Shown here in pieces: positions 10,676-26,284 of a stretch of 64,000 bases of DNA. The stretch covers positions 8,802,647 through 8,866,646 of the forward strand of contig OZ025220.1 of the NCBI GenBank assembly GCA_964019055.1, read 5' to 3'. The position numbers and the translations under genes are program-made. The notes below the pieces were generated by a model. That model did not search any database and was not told where the DNA came from. It worked only from the letters and a program-made list of their open reading frames with translations. How positions within the stretch are numbered: position 1 is the first letter of the stretch; the number at the start of each line of letters is the position of its first letter. This DNA comes from Anthopleura xanthogrammica (taxonomy: Eukaryota > Cnidaria > Anthozoa > Actiniaria > Actiniidae).

Positions 10676-11545
10676 TGTAAAAGTTGTAATTTTAAACGGT
10701 AGAAAACGGATAAAAACAGTCATTGGTTCTAACGGTTTTCTATATATAACAGTTAAAAATCTGTTAAATAATTAAAAAGTTAAAAGTTAAAAACTTAATG
10801 AAATATGTACTAAGAACCGCCCTTAAGGTATTGCGGGGACTGAGAAACAACAGACTTCCAGTCGTTTGCATTTGTTTGATTCTTTGTTATGTATTTTTTC
10901 AAGAGATCATAATTGTTTTATACGCATGCGCATGCTTGATGTACATTCGCATATCTCACTTGATGTCAAAACAATTTCTCCTGTCAAAAGTTTTTTTGAA
11001 AGAAAAGACAATAAAATATCAATTCTTACTTAATTCTAACCTGATCGCTGTATACAACGTCGCTGGGTTTTTCAAAAAACACATCCCACATGGAACGAAG
11101 AAATAATAGCGTCAAAACCATCAGCAATACAAGCCACAATCCGGGTGTGCTGATCATAGCAAGGGGTTATTCATCTACGGTCTAGGGGCCGACTAACCTC
11201 TCCCTTAGGCTTCGGCTGAGCTTCCTGGTCAGTCAGTAATGTCCTCCCGGGATAGCGGTGTTGGGGCCGAAATCTCCAGCATAGCCGTAAGTCCATACGA
11301 TGCTTCAGCAATCGATGTCTGGAAGTATGGTCCTGGTTAATCAAACATTTTACATTTAGTATTAGAAAAATACAAATTATAAAATATAAAAGTATTAATG
11401 ATGTGATTTTTCTTCAGAACTAAAAACAAGTAATGCTTTTTCGAGTATATCAAAGGTATTGATCAGGAATAGCTATTATTTTTTTTCTCCAGAGTAAAGT
11501 TATACACATTGACAAGATAGAAATGCTATGCAACTTTTCTAATTG
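10676..11545 (+). repeat. Spacer A, copy 2
   Basis: A near-identical copy of spacer A1 at a 2103-bp offset. The GC-rich core is at about 11113-11345 and the CGCATGCGCATGC motif at 10923-10935. Confidence 0.9.
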
Positions 11546-14500
11546 GTATTCTTATACGTCCATCCAAACTATCTACTGTACAGACTTCTTCTTATAGCAA
11601 ATCAAATCCATCTTGTTTATTTTCTTCTTCTGATACCTTCATCAAATCCATCTCGTGTATATTCTTATTCTGATATACAAATTCAATCCATCTCGTGTAC
11701 ATTCTTATTGTGATACCCCAATCCAATCCATCTCGTGTACATTCTTATTCTGATACCCCAATCCAATCCATCTCGTGTACATTCTTATTCTGATGCGTCC
11801 ATCCAATCCATCTCGTGTAAATTCTTATTCTGATATGCCCATCCAATCCATCTGGTGTACATTCTTATTCTGATACACCCATCCAATCCATCTCGTGTAT
11901 ATTCTCATTGTGATCCCCCATCCAATCTATCTCGTGTACATTCTTATTCTGATACCCCAATCCAATCCATCTCGTGTACATTCTTATTCTGATGCGTCCA
12001 TCCAATCCATCTCGTGTAAATTCTTATTCTGATACGCCCATCCAATCCATCTGGTGTACATTCTTATTCTGATACACCCATCCAATCCATCTCGTGTATA
12101 TTCTCATTGTGATCCCCCATCCAATCTATCTCGCGTACATTCTTATTCTAATACACCAATCCAATCCATCTCGTGTACATTTTTATTCCGATATGCCCAT
12201 CCAATCCACCTCGCGTACATTCTTATTCTGATACACCCATCCAATCCATCTGGTGTACATTCTTATTCTGATACACCCATCCAATCCATCTGGTGTACAT
12301 TCTTATTCTGATACACCCATCCAATCCATCTCGTGTACATTCTTATTCTGATACACCCATCCAATCCATCTCGTGTACATTCTTATTCTGTTATGCCCAT
12401 CCAATCCATCTCTTGTACATTCTTATTCTGTTATGCCCATCCAATCCATCTCGTGTACATTCTTATTCTGATATGCCCATACAATCCATGTCGTGTACAT
12501 TCTTATTCTGATATGCCCATCCAATCCATCTCTTGTACATTCTTATTCTGATATGCCCGTCCAATCCATCTTGTGTACATTCTTATTCTGATGCGTCCAT
12601 CCAATCCATCTCCTGTAAATTCTTATTCTGATACGCCCATCCAATCCATCTGGTGTACATTCTTATTCTGATACACCCATCCAATCCATCTCGTGTATAT
12701 TCTCATTGTGATACCCCATCCAATCTATCTCGCGTACATTCTTATTCTAATACACCCATCCAATCCATTTCGTGTACATTTTTATTCCGATATGCCCATC
12801 CAATCCACCTCGCGTACATTCTTATTCTGATACACCCATCCAATCCATGTGGTGTACATTCTTATTCTGATACACCCATCCAATCCATCTCGTGTACATT
12901 CTTATTCTGATACACCCATCCAATCAATCTCGTGTACATTCTTATTCTGATATGCCCATCCAATCCATCTTGTGTAGATTCTTATTCTGATACACCCATC
13001 CAATCCATCTCGTGTACATTCTTATTCTGATATGCCCATCCAATCCATCTCGTGTACATTCTTATTCTGATATCCCCATCCAATCCATCTCGTGTACATT
13101 CTTATTCTGATACACCCAACTAATCCATCTCGTGTACATTCTTATTCTGATACAGCCATGTAATCTATCTCATGTACATTCTTCTTCTGTTATGCCCATC
13201 CAATTCATCTCGTGTACATTCTTATTCTGATATGCCAATCCAAACCATCTCGTGTACATTCTTATTCTGTTATGCCCATCCAATCCATCTCGTGTACATT
13301 CTTATTCTGATATGCCCAACGAATCCATCTCGTGTACATTCTTATTCTGATATGAACATCCAATCTATCTCTTGTACATTCTTATTCTGATATGCCCATC
13401 CAATCCATCTCGTGTACATTCTTATTCTGATATGCCCATCCAATCCATCTCGTGTACATTCTTATTCTGATATGCCCATCCAATCCATCTCGTGTACATT
13501 CTTATTCTGATACACCCATCCAATCCATCTCGTGTACATTCTTATTCTGATACACCCATCCAATCCATCTCGTGTACATTCTTATTCTGATATGCCCATC
13601 CAATCCATCTCGTGTACATTCTTATTCTGATACACCCATCCAATCCATCTCGTGTACATTCTTATTCTGATATGAACATCCAATCCATCTCGTGTACATT
13701 CTTATTCTGATATGAACATCCAATCCATCTCGTGTACATTCTTATTCTGATATGCCCATCCAATCCATCTCGTGTACATTCTTATTCTGATATGCCCATC
13801 CAATCCATCTCGTGTACATTCTTATTCTGATATGCCCATCCAATCCATCTCGTGTACATTCTTATTCTGTTATGCCCATCCAATCCATCTCGTGTACATT
13901 GTTATTCTGATATGCCCATCCAATCCATGTCGTGTACATTCTTATTCTGATATGCCCATCCAATCCATGTCGTGTACATTCTTATTCTGATATGCCCATC
14001 CAATCCATCTCGTGTACATTCTTATTCTGATATGCCCATCCAATCCATCTCGTGTACATTCTTATTCTGATATGCCCATCCAATCCATCTCGTGTACATT
14101 CTTATTCTGATATGCCCATCCAATCCATCTCGTGTACATTCTTATTCTGATATGCCCATCCAATCCATGTCGTGTACATTCTTATTCTGATATGCCCATC
14201 CAATCCATCTCGTGTACATTCTTATTCTGATATGCCCATCCAATCCATCTCGTGTACATTCTTATTCTGATATGCCCAACGAATCCATCTCGTGTACATT
14301 CTTATTCTGATATGCCCATCCAATCCATCTCGTGTACATTCTTATTCTGATATGCCCAACGAATCCATCTCGTGTACATTCTTATTCTGATATGCCCATC
14401 CAATCCATCTCGTGTACATTCTTATTCTGATATGCCCATCCAATCCATCTCGTGTACATTCTTATTCTGATATGCCCATCCAATCCATCTCGTGTACATT

Positions 14501-17500
14501 CTTATTCTGATATCCCCATCCAATCCATCTCGTGTACATTCTTATTCTGATACACCCAACTAATCCATCTCGTGTACATTCTTATTCTGATACAGCCATG
14601 TAATCTATCTCATGTACATTCTTCTTCTGTTATGCCCATCCAATTCATCTCGTGTACATTCTTATTCTGATATGCCAATCCAAACCATCTCGTGTACATT
14701 CTTATTCTGTTATGCCCATCCAATCCATCTCGTGTACATTCTTATTCTGATATGCCCAACGAATCCATCTCGTGTACATTCTTATTCTGATATGAACATC
14801 CAATCTATCTCTTGTACATTCTTATTCTGATATGCCCATCCAATCCATCTCGTGTACATTCTTATTCTGATATGCCCATCCAATCCATCTCGTGTACATT
14901 CTTATTCTGATATGCCCATCCAATCCATCTCGTGTACATTCTTATTCTGATACACCCATCCAATCCATCTCGTGTACATTCTTATTCTGATACACCCATC
15001 CAATCCATCTCGTGTACATTCTTATTCTGATATGCCCATCCAATCCATCTCGTGTACATTCTTATTCTGATACACCCATCCAATCCATCTCGTGTACATT
15101 CTTATTCTGATATGAACATCCAATCCATCTCGTGTAAATTCTTATTCTGATACGCCCATCCAATCCATCTGGTGTACATTCTTATTCTGATACACCCATC
15201 CAATCCATCTCGTGTATATTCTCATTGTGATCCCCCATCCAATCTATCTCGCGTACATTCTTATTCTAATACACCAATCCAATCCATCTCGTGTACATTT
15301 TTATTCCGATATGCCCATCCAATCCACCTCGCGTACATTCTTATTCTGATACACCCATCCAATCCATCTGGTGTACATTCTTATTCTGATACACCCATCC
15401 AATCCATCTGGTGTACATTCTTATTCTGATACACCCATCCAATCCATCTCGTGTACATTCTTATTCTGATACACCCATCCAATCCATCTCGTGTACATTC
15501 TTATTCTGTTATGCCCATCCAATCCATCTCTTGTACATTCTTATTCTGTTATGCCCATCCAATCCATCTCGTGTACATTCTTATTCTGATATCCCCATCC
15601 AATCCATCTCGTGTACATTCTTATTCTGATACACCCAACTAATCCATCTCGTGTACATTCTTATTCTGATACAGCCATGTAATCTATCTCATGTACATTC
15701 TTCTTCTGTTATGCCCATCCAATTCATCTCGTGTACATTCTTATTCTGATATGCCAATCCAAACCATCTCGTGTACATTCTTATTCTGTTATGCCCATCC
15801 AATCCATCTCGTGTACATTCTTATTCTGATATGCCCAACGAATCCATCTCGTGTACATTCTTATTCTGATATGAACATCCAATCTATCTCTTGTACATTC
15901 TTATTCTGATATGCCCATCCAATCCATCTCGTGTACATTCTTATTCTGATATGCCCATCCAATCCATCTCGTGTACATTCTTATTCTGATATGCCCATCC
16001 AATCCATCTCGTGTACATTCTTATTCTGATACACCCATCCAATCCATCTCGTGTACATTCTTATTCTGATACACCCATCCAATCCATCTCGTGTACATTC
16101 TTATTCTGATATGCCCATCCAATCCATCTCGTGTACATTCTTATTCTGATACACCCATCCAATCCATCTCGTGTACATTCTTATTCTGATATGAACATCC
16201 AATCCATCTCGTGTAAATTCTTATTCTGATACGCCCATCCAATCCATCTGGTGTACATTCTTATTCTGATACACCCATCCAATCCATCTCGTGTATATTC
16301 TCATTGTGATCCCCCATCCAATCTATCTCGCGTACATTCTTATTCTAATACACCAATCCAATCCATCTCGTGTACATTTTTATTCCGATATGCCCATCCA
16401 ATCCACCTCGCGTACATTCTTATTCTGATACACCCATCCAATCCATCTGGTGTACATTCTTATTCTGATACACCCATCCAATCCATCTGGTGTACATTCT
16501 TATTCTGATACACCCATCCAATCCATCTCGTGTACATTCTTATTCTGATACACCCATCCAATCCATCTCGTGTACATTCTTATTCTGTTATGCCCATCCA
16601 ATCCATCTCTTGTACATTCTTATTCTGTTATGCCCATCCAATCCATCTCGTGTACATTCTTATTCTGATATGCCCATACAATCCATGTCGTGTACATTCT
16701 TATTCTGATATGCCCATCCAATCCATCTCTTGTACATTCTTATTCTGATATGCCCGTCCAATCCATCTCGTGTACATTCTTATTCTGATGCGTCCATCCA
16801 ATCCATCTCCTGTAAATTCTTATTCTGATACGCCCATCCAATCCATCTGGTGTACATTCTTATTCTGATACACCCATCCAATCCATCTCGTGTATATTCT
16901 CATTGTGATACCCGATCCAATCTATCTCGCGTACATTCTTATTCTAATACACCCATCCAATCCATTTCGTGTACATTTTTATTCCGATATGCCCATCCAA
17001 TCCACCTCGCGTACATTCTTATTCTGATACACCCATCCAATCCATGTGGTGTACATTCTTATTCTGATACACCCATCCAATCCATCTCGTGTACATTCTT
17101 ATTCTGATACACCCATCCAATCAATCTCGTGTACATTCTTATTCTGATATGCCCATCCAATCCATCTTGTGTAGATTCTTATTCTGATACACCCATCCAA
17201 TCCATCTCGTGTACATTCTTATTCTGATATGCCCATCCAATCCATCTCGTGTACATTCTTATTCTGATATCCCCATCCAATCCATCTCGTGTACATTCTT
17301 ATTCTGATACACCCAACTAATCCATCTCGTGTACATTCTTATTCTGATACAGCCATGTAATCTATCTCATGTACATTCTTCTTCTGTTATGCCCATCCAA
17401 TTCATCTCGTGTACATTCTTATTCTGATATGCCAATCCAAACCATCTCGTGTACATTCTTATTCTGTTATGCCCATCCAATCCATCTCGTGTACATTCTT

Positions 17501-20500
17501 TTTCTGATATGCCCAACGAATCCATCTCGTGTACATTCTTATTCTGATATGAACATCCAATCTATCTCTTGTACATTCTTATTCTGATATGCCCATCCAA
17601 TCCATCTCGTGTACATTCTTATTCTGATATGCCCATCCAATCCATCTCGTGTACATTCTTATTCTGATATGCCCATCCAATCCATCTCGTGTACATTCTT
17701 ATTCTGATACACCCATCCAATCCATCTCGTGTACATTCTTATTCTGATACACCCATCCAATCCATCTCGTGTACATTCTTATTCTGATATGCCCATCCAA
17801 TCCATCTCGTGTACATTCTTATTCTGATACACCCATCCAATCCATCTCGTGTACATTCTTATTCTGATATGAACATCCAATCCATCTCGTGTACATTCTT
17901 ATTCTGATATGCCCATCCCATCTTTCTCGTGTACATTCTTATTCTGATATGCCCATCCAATCCATCTCGTGTACATTCTTATTCTGATACACCCATCCAA
18001 TCCATCTCGTGTACATTCTTATTCTGATATGAACATCCAATCCATCTCGTGTACATTCTTATTATGATATGCCCATCCAATCCATCTCGTGTACATTCTT
18101 ATTCTGATATGAACATCCAATCCATCTCGTGTACATTCTTATTCTGATATGCCCATCCAATCCATCTCGTGTACATTCTTATTCTGATACACCCATCCAA
18201 TCCTTCTCGTGTACATTCTTATTCTGATATGAACATCCAATCCATCTCGTGTATATTCTTATTCTGATATGCCCATCCAATCCATCTCGTGTACATTCTT
18301 ATTCTGATACACCCATCCAATCCATCTCGTGTACATTCTTATTCTGATATGAACATCCAATCCATCTCGTGTACATTCTTATTCTGATATGAACATCCAA
18401 TCCATCTTGTGTACATTCTTATTCTGATATGCCCATCCAATCCATCTCGTGTACATTCTTATTCTGATATGAACATCCAATCCATCTCGTGTACATTCTT
18501 ATTCTGATATGCCCATCCAATGCATCTCGTGTACATTCTTATTCTGATATGAACATCCAATCCATCTCGTGTACATTCTTATTCTGATATGCCCATCCAA
18601 TCCATCTCGTGTACATTCTTATTCTGATATGAACATCCAATCCATCTCGTGTACATTCTTATTCTGATATGAACATCCAATCCATCTCGTGTACATTCTT
18701 ATTCTGATATGCCCATCCAATCCATCTCGTGTACATTCTTATTCTGATATGAACATCCAATCCATCTCGTGTACATTCTTATTCTGATATGCCCATCCAA
18801 TCCATCTCGTGTACATTCTTATTCTGATATGCCCATCCAATCCATCTCGTGTACATTCTTATTCTGATATGCCCATCCAATCCATCTCGTGTACATTCTT
18901 ATTCTGTTATGCCCATCCAATCCATCTCGTGTACATTGTTATTCTGATATGCCCATCCAATCCATGTCGTGTACATTCTTATTCTGATATGCCCATCCAA
19001 TCCATGTCGTGTACATTCTTATTCTGATATGCCCATCCAATCCATCTCGTGTACATTCTTATTCTGATATGCCCATCCAATCCATCTCGTGTACATTCTT
19101 ATTCTGATATGCCCATCCAATCCATCTCGTGTACATTCTTATTCTGATATGCCCATCCAATCCATCTCGTGTACATTCTTATTCTGATATGCCCATCCAA
19201 TCCATGTCGTGTACATTCTTATTCTGATATGCCCATCCAATCCATCTCGTGTACATTCTTATTCTGATATGCCCATCCAATCCATCTCGTGTACATTCTT
19301 ATTCTGATATGCCCAACGAATCCATCTCGTGTACATTCTTATTCTGATATGCCCATCCAATCCATCTCGTGTACATTCTTATTCTGATATGCCCAACGAA
19401 TCCATCTCGTGTACATTCTTATTCTGATATGCCCATCCAATCCATCTCGTGTACATTCTTATTCTGATATGCCCATCCAATCCATCTCGTGTACATTCTT
19501 ATTCTGATATGCCCATCCAATCCATCTCGTGTACATTCTTATTCTGATATCCCCATCCAATCCATCTCGTGTACATTCTTATTCTGATACACCCAACTAA
19601 TCCATCTCGTGTACATTCTTATTCTGATACAGCCATGTAATCTATCTCATGTACATTCTTCTTCTGTTATGCCCATCCAATTCATCTCGTGTACATTCTT
19701 ATTCTGATATGCCAATCCAAACCATCTCGTGTACATTCTTATTCTGTTATGCCCATCCAATCCATCTCGTGTACATTCTTATTCTGATATGCCCAACGAA
19801 TCCATCTCGTGTACATTCTTATTCTGATATGAACATCCAATCTATCTCTTGTACATTCTTATTCTGATATGCCCATCCAATCCATCTCGTGTACATTCTT
19901 ATTCTGATATGCCCATCCAATCCATCTCGTGTACATTCTTATTCTGATATGCCCATCCAATCCATCTCGTGTACATTCTTATTCTGATACACCCATCCAA
20001 TCCATCTCGTGTACATTCTTATTCTGATACACCCATCCAATCCATCTCGTGTACATTCTTATTCTGATATGCCCATCCAATCCATCTCGTGTACATTCTT
20101 ATTCTGATACACCCATCCAATCCATCTCGTGTACATTCTTATTCTGATATGAACATCCAATCCATCTCGTGTACATTCTTATTCTGATATGCCCATCCAA
20201 TCTATCTCGTGTACATTCTTATTCTGATATGCCCATCCAATCCATCTCGTGTACATTCTTATTCTGATACACCCATCCAATCCATCTCGTGTACATTCTT
20301 ATTCTGATATGAACATCCAATCCATCTCGTGTACATTCTTATTATGATATGCCCATCCAATCCATCTCGTGTACATTCTTATTCTGATATGAACATCCAA
20401 TCCATCTCGTGTACATTCTTATTCTGATATGCCCATCCAATCCATCTCGTGTACATTCTTATTCTGATACACCCATCCAATCCTTCTCGTGTACATTCTT

Positions 20501-22068
20501 ATTCTGATATGAACATCCAATCCATCTCGTGTATATTCTTATTCTGATATGCCCATCCAATCCATCTCGTGTACATTCTTATTCTGATACACCCATCCAA
20601 TCCATCTCGTGTACATTCTTATTCTGATATGAACATCCAATCCATCTCGTGTACATTCTTATTCTGATATGAACATCCAATCCATCTTGTGTACATTCTT
20701 ATTCTGATATGCCCATCCAATCCATCTCGTGTACATTCTTATTCTGATATGAACATCCAATCCATCTCGTGTACATTCTTATTCTGATATGCCCATCCAA
20801 TCCATCTCGTGTACATTCTTATTCTGATATGAACATCCAATCCATCTCGTGTACATTCTTATTCTGATATGAACATCCAATCCATCTCGTGTACATTCTT
20901 ATTCTGATATGCCCATCCAATCCATCTCGTGTACATTCTTATTCTGATATGAACATCCAATCCATCTCGTGTACATTCTTATTCTGATATGCCCATCCAA
21001 TCCATCTCGTGTACATTCTTATTCTGATATGCCCATCCAATCCATCTCGTGTACATTCTTATTCTGATATGCCCATCCAATCCATCTCGTGTACATTCTT
21101 ATTCTGTTATGCCCATCCAATCCATCTCGTGTACATTGTTATTCTGATATGCCCATCCAATCCATGTCGTGTACATTCTTATTCTGATATGCCCATCCAA
21201 TCCATGTCGTGTACATTCTTATTCTGATATGCCCATCCAATCCATCTCGTGTACATTCTTATTCTGATATGCCCATCCAATCCATCTCGTGTACATTCTT
21301 ATTCTGATATGCCCATCCAATCCATCTCGTGTACATTCTTATTCTGATATGCCCATCCAATCCATCTCGTGTACATTCTTATTCTGATATGCCCATCCAA
21401 TCCATGTCGTGTACATTCTTATTCTGATATGCCCATCCAATCCATCTCGTGTACATTCTTATTCTGATATGCCCATCCAATCCATCTCGTGTACATTCTT
21501 ATTCTGATATGCCCAACGAATCCATCTCGTGTACATTCTTATTCTGATATGCCCATCCAATCCATCTCGTGTACATTCTTATTCTGATATGCCCAACGAA
21601 TCCATCTCGTGTACATTCTTATTCTGATATGCCCATCCAATCCATCTCGTGTACATTCTTATTCTGATATGCCCATCCAATCCATCTCGTGTACATTCTT
21701 ATTCTGATATGAACATCCAATCCATCTCTTGTACATTCTTATTCTGATATGCCCAACGAATCCATCTCGTGTAAATTCTTATTCTGTTATGCCCATCCAA
21801 TCCATCTCGTGTACATTCTTATTCTGATATGCCCAACGAATCCATCTCGTGTACATTCTTATTCTGATATGAACATCCAATCCATCTCTTGTACATTCTT
21901 ATTCTGATATGCCCATCCAATCCATCTCGTGTACATTCTTATTCTGATATGCCCAACCAATCCATCTCGTGTACATTCTTATTCTGATATGAACATCCAA
22001 TCCATCTCTTGTACATTCTTATTGTGATACGTCCATCCCATCCATCTCGTGTATATTCTTATTCTGAT
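11546..22068 (+). repeat. 40-bp minisatellite, segment 3
   Basis: About 10.5 kb of monomers, mostly the ATATGCCCATCC, ATACACCCATCC and ATATGAACATCC variants. Higher-order copies are visible from rare variant monomers: 12054-13700 recurs 4197 bp later, 14612-15160 recurs 1079 bp later at 15691, 13772-15100 recurs 5037 bp later, and blocks near 18.0-19.3 kb recur 2200-2280 bp later. Confidence 0.95.
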
Positions 22069-22873
22069 AGGAATTTCTAATCTTTTATGTGTAAAGTTTT
22101 ATACTTTTACTTTATTCCAATTGATGTCGGGTATATCTTTATTTTTTGATGACTATTATGATTTTGGGCTTTCTTTAGTTTCCTTTTTATAGCCTACTTG
22201 AAATTTAGAAACCTCTGAAAAAATTGTGTTTTACCCAATCAATAGAATGTAGTATTAACCTATGAAGATCTCAAATTAAAAGTATTAAAATGATGTACGA
22301 TGATGGATGGCCACTGACAAGAAACAATTTCCAATTAAACGTTTTGCAATTATTATTTTTTTAAATATTTTTTAAAATTTAGGGTCAAAGTTACTAAATA
22401 TAAATATCGTAATAAAAATTATAAGCTAAAAGGTTCAAATTCGGCCAAAAAAATTTTTTTTTGGATCCGGATGAAAATTTCTCAAAATTCAGGATTTAGA
22501 AACATAAATCACCTTTTAGACGTTAGCCATACTATTGCTATGCATTATAATTATGCATACCCTTTGAAAAGCTGAAAATTGTACGAAAAAAGTATCCGTT
22601 GCGGTTGCAATAAACTGACATCAAGCTCAATCCCTCAGAGCCGACCTCAGACTACACGATTCGGAATTTAGAAATATAAAGAAACCTCTTGTAATTAAGC
22701 TAATTAGATGCATATACAAACTCCAAAGCTATAATTTTTATAATTAATACACCTTTAAAAAGAAAACATTTGATCAGCATATAACACTTTGATAACAAGT
22801 CAACCTTTGATTTAATCTCACATTTTTTCACAATTGTGTTCCTTCAAGACAATGCATATCGATATTAACCAAT
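22069..22873 (+). repeat. Spacer B, copy 1
   Basis: An 805-bp AT-rich spacer starting GGAATTTCTAATCTTTTATG and ending AACCAATT before satellite resumes. Its 3' two thirds are homologous to the 5' flank of the right-hand CARF-like pseudogene (about 56935-57420), sharing GGCCACTGA, GATCCGGA, ATTTAGAAACATAAATCAC and TCAATCCCTCAGAGCCGAC. It lacks the segment that would follow GATCCGGA in the flank and in subfamily B'. Confidence 0.9.
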
Positions 22874-25480
22874 TTCTGATACACACATCCAATCCATCTC
22901 GTGTACATTCTTATCTGATAAACCCATCCAATCAATCTCGTTTACATTCTTATTCTGATGCCCTCATCCAATCTATCTCGTTAAAATCCTCATTCTGATA
23001 TACCCATCTAATCCATCTCATGTACATTCTTATTTTGTTATGCCCATCCAATCCATCTCGTGTACATTGTTATTCTGATATGCCCATCCAATCCATCTCG
23101 TGTACATTGTTATTCTGATCAGCCCATCCAATCCATCTCATGTACATTGTTATTCTGATCAGCCCATCCAATCCATCTCATGTACATTCTTATTCTGTTA
23201 TGTCCATCTAATCCATCTCTTGTACATTCTTATTCTGATATGCCCATCCAATCCATCTCGTGTACATTGTTATTCTGATCAGCCCATCCAATCCATCTCA
23301 TGTACATTCTTATTCTGTTATGCCCATCCAATCCATCTCGTTTACATTCTTATTCTGATGCCCTCATCCAATCTATCTCGTTAAAATCCTCATTCTGATA
23401 TACCCATCTAATCCATCTCATGTACATTCTTATTCTGTTATGCCCATCCAATCCATCTCGTGTACATTGTTATTCTGATATGCCCATCCAATCCATCTCG
23501 TGTACATTGTTATTCTGATCAGCCCATCCAATCCATCTCATGTACATTCTTATTCTGTTATGCCCATCCAATCCATCTCGTGTACATTCTTATTCTGATA
23601 TGCCCATCCAATCAATCTCGTGTACATTGTTATTCTTATATGCCCATCCAATCCATCTCGAGTACATTGTTATTCTGATATGGCCATCCAATCCATCTCG
23701 TGTACATTCTTATTCTGATACACCCAACTAATCCATCTCGTGTACATTCTTATTCTGATACAGCCATGTAATCTATCTCATGTACATCCTTCTTCTGTTA
23801 TGCCCATCCAATTCATCTCGTGTACATTCTTATTCTGATATGCCAATCCAAACCATCTCGTGTACATTCTTATTCTGTTATGCCCATCCAATCCATCTCG
23901 TGTACATTCTTATTCTGATATGCCCAACGAATCCATCTCGTGTACATTCTTATTCTGATATGAACATCCAATCCATCTCTTGTACATTCTTATTCTGATA
24001 TGCCCATCCAATCCATCTCGTGTACATTCTTATTCTGATACACCCATCCAATCCATCTCATGTACATTCTTATTCTGTTATGTCCATCTAATCCATCTCT
24101 TGTACATTCTTATTCTGATATGCCCATCCAATCCATCTCGTGTACATTGTTATTCTGATCAGCCCATCCAATCCATCTCATGTACATTCTTATTCTGTTA
24201 TGCCCATCCAATCCATCTCGTTTACATTCTTATTCTGATGCCCTCATCCAATCTATCTCGTTAAAATCCTCATTCTGATATACCCATCTAATCCATCTCA
24301 TGTACATTCTTATTCTGTTATGCCCATCCAATCCATCTCGTGTACATTGTTATTCTGATATGCCCATCCAATCCATCTCGTGTACATTGTTATTCTGATC
24401 AGCCCATCCAATCCATCTCATGTACATTCTTATTCTGTTATGCCCATCCAATCCATCTCGTGTACATTCTTATTCTGATATGCCCATCCAATCAATCTCG
24501 TGTACATTGTTATTCTGATATGCCCATCCAATCCATCTCGAGTACATTGTTATTCTGATATGGCCATCCAATCCATCTCGTGTACATTCTTATTCTGATA
24601 CACCCAACTAATCCATCTCGTGTACATTCTTATTCTGATACAGCCATGTAATCTATCTCATGTACATTCTTCTTCTGTTATGCCCATCCAATTCATCTCG
24701 TGTACATTCTTATTCTGTTATGCCCATCCAAACCATCTCGTGTACATTCTTATTCTGTTATGCCCATCCAATCCATCTCGTGTACATTCTTATTCTGATA
24801 TGCCCAACGAATCCATCTCGTGTACATTCTTATTCTGATATGAACATCCAATCCATCTCTTGTACATTCTTATTCTGATATGCCCATCCAATCCATCTCG
24901 TGTACATTCTTATTCTGATATGCCCATCCAATCCATCTCGTGTACATTCTTATTCTGATATGCCCATCCAATCCATCTCGTGTACATTCTTATTCTGATA
25001 CACCCATCCAATCCATCTCGTGTACATTCTTATTCTGATACACCCATCCAATCCATCTCGTGTACATTCTTATTCTGATATGCCCATCCAATCCATCTCG
25101 TGTACATTCTTATTCTGATACACCCATCCAATCCATCTCGTGTACATTCTTATTCTGATATGAACATCCAATCCATCTCGTGTACATTCTTATTCTGATA
25201 TGCCCATCCAATCCATCTCGTGTACATTCTTATTCTGATATGAACATCCAATCCATCTCGTGTACATTCTTATTCTGATATGCCCATCCAATCCATCTCG
25301 TGTACATTCTTATTCTGATATGCCCATCCAATCCATCTCGTGTACATTCTTATTCTGATATGCCCATCCAATCCATCTCGTGTACATTCTTATTCTGATA
25401 TGCCCATCCAATCCATCTCTTGTACATTCTTATTCTGATACGTCCATCCCATCCATCTCGTGTATATTCTTATTCTGATA
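22874..25480 (+). repeat. 40-bp minisatellite, segment 4
   Basis: The monomers include GATCAGCCCATCC and TTAAAATCCTCATTC variants that mark the neighbourhood of B spacers. An 880-bp unit is duplicated head to tail: 23100-23678 recurs at 23980-24558. Confidence 0.95.
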
Positions 25481-26284
25481 GGAATTTCTAATCTTTTATG
25501 TGTAAAGTTTTATACTTTTACTTTATTCCAATTGATGTCGGGTATATCTTTATTTTTTGATGACTATTATGATTTTGGGCTTTCTTTAGTTTCCTTTTTA
25601 TAGCCTACTTGAAATTTAGAAACCTCTGAAAAAATTGTGTTTTACCCAATCAATAGAATGTAGTATTAACCTATGAAGATCTCAAATTAAAAGTATTAAA
25701 ATGATGTACGATGATGGATGGCCACTGACAAGAAACAATTTCCAATTAAACTTTTTGCAATTATTATTTTTTTTAATATTTTTTAAAATTTAGGGTCAAA
25801 GTTACTAAATATAAATATCGTAATAAAAATTATAAGCTAAAAGGTTCAAATTCGGCCAAAAAAATTTTTTTTTGGATCCGGATGAAAATTTCTCAAAATT
25901 CAGGATTTAGAAACATAAATCACCTTTTAGACGTTAGCCATACTATTGCTATGCATTATAATTATGCATACCCTTTGAAAAGCTGAAAATTGTACGAAAA
26001 AAGTATCCGTTGCGGTTGCAATAAACTGACATCAAGCTCAATCCCTCAGAGCCGACCTCAGACTACACGATTCGGAATTTAGAAATATAAAGAAACCTCT
26101 TGTAATTAAGCTAATTAGATGCATATACAAACTCCAAAGCTATAATTTTTATAATTAATACACCTTTAAAAAGAAAACATTTGATCAGCATATAACACTT
26201 TGATAACAAGTCAACCTTTGATTTAATCTCACATTTTTTCACAATTGTGTTCCTTCAAGACAATGCATATCGATATTAACCAAT
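25481..26284 (+). repeat. Spacer B, copy 2
   Basis: A copy of spacer B1 at a 3411-bp offset with only a few differences, for example AAACTTTTTGC for AAACGTTTTGC. It was carried along by duplication of array plus spacer. Confidence 0.9.

Larger units (their letters stand above)
7540..11745 (+). repeat. 2103-bp tandem duplication spanning array and spacer A
   Basis: Positions 7540-9642 recur at 9643-11745 with a constant offset of 2103 bp, including satellite monomers and the whole family A spacer. I saw only a handful of differences, for example TGACATT versus CCACAAT near 9031/11134, and GACTAGC versus GAATAGC near 9366/11469. The duplication is therefore recent, or has been homogenised. Confidence 0.9.
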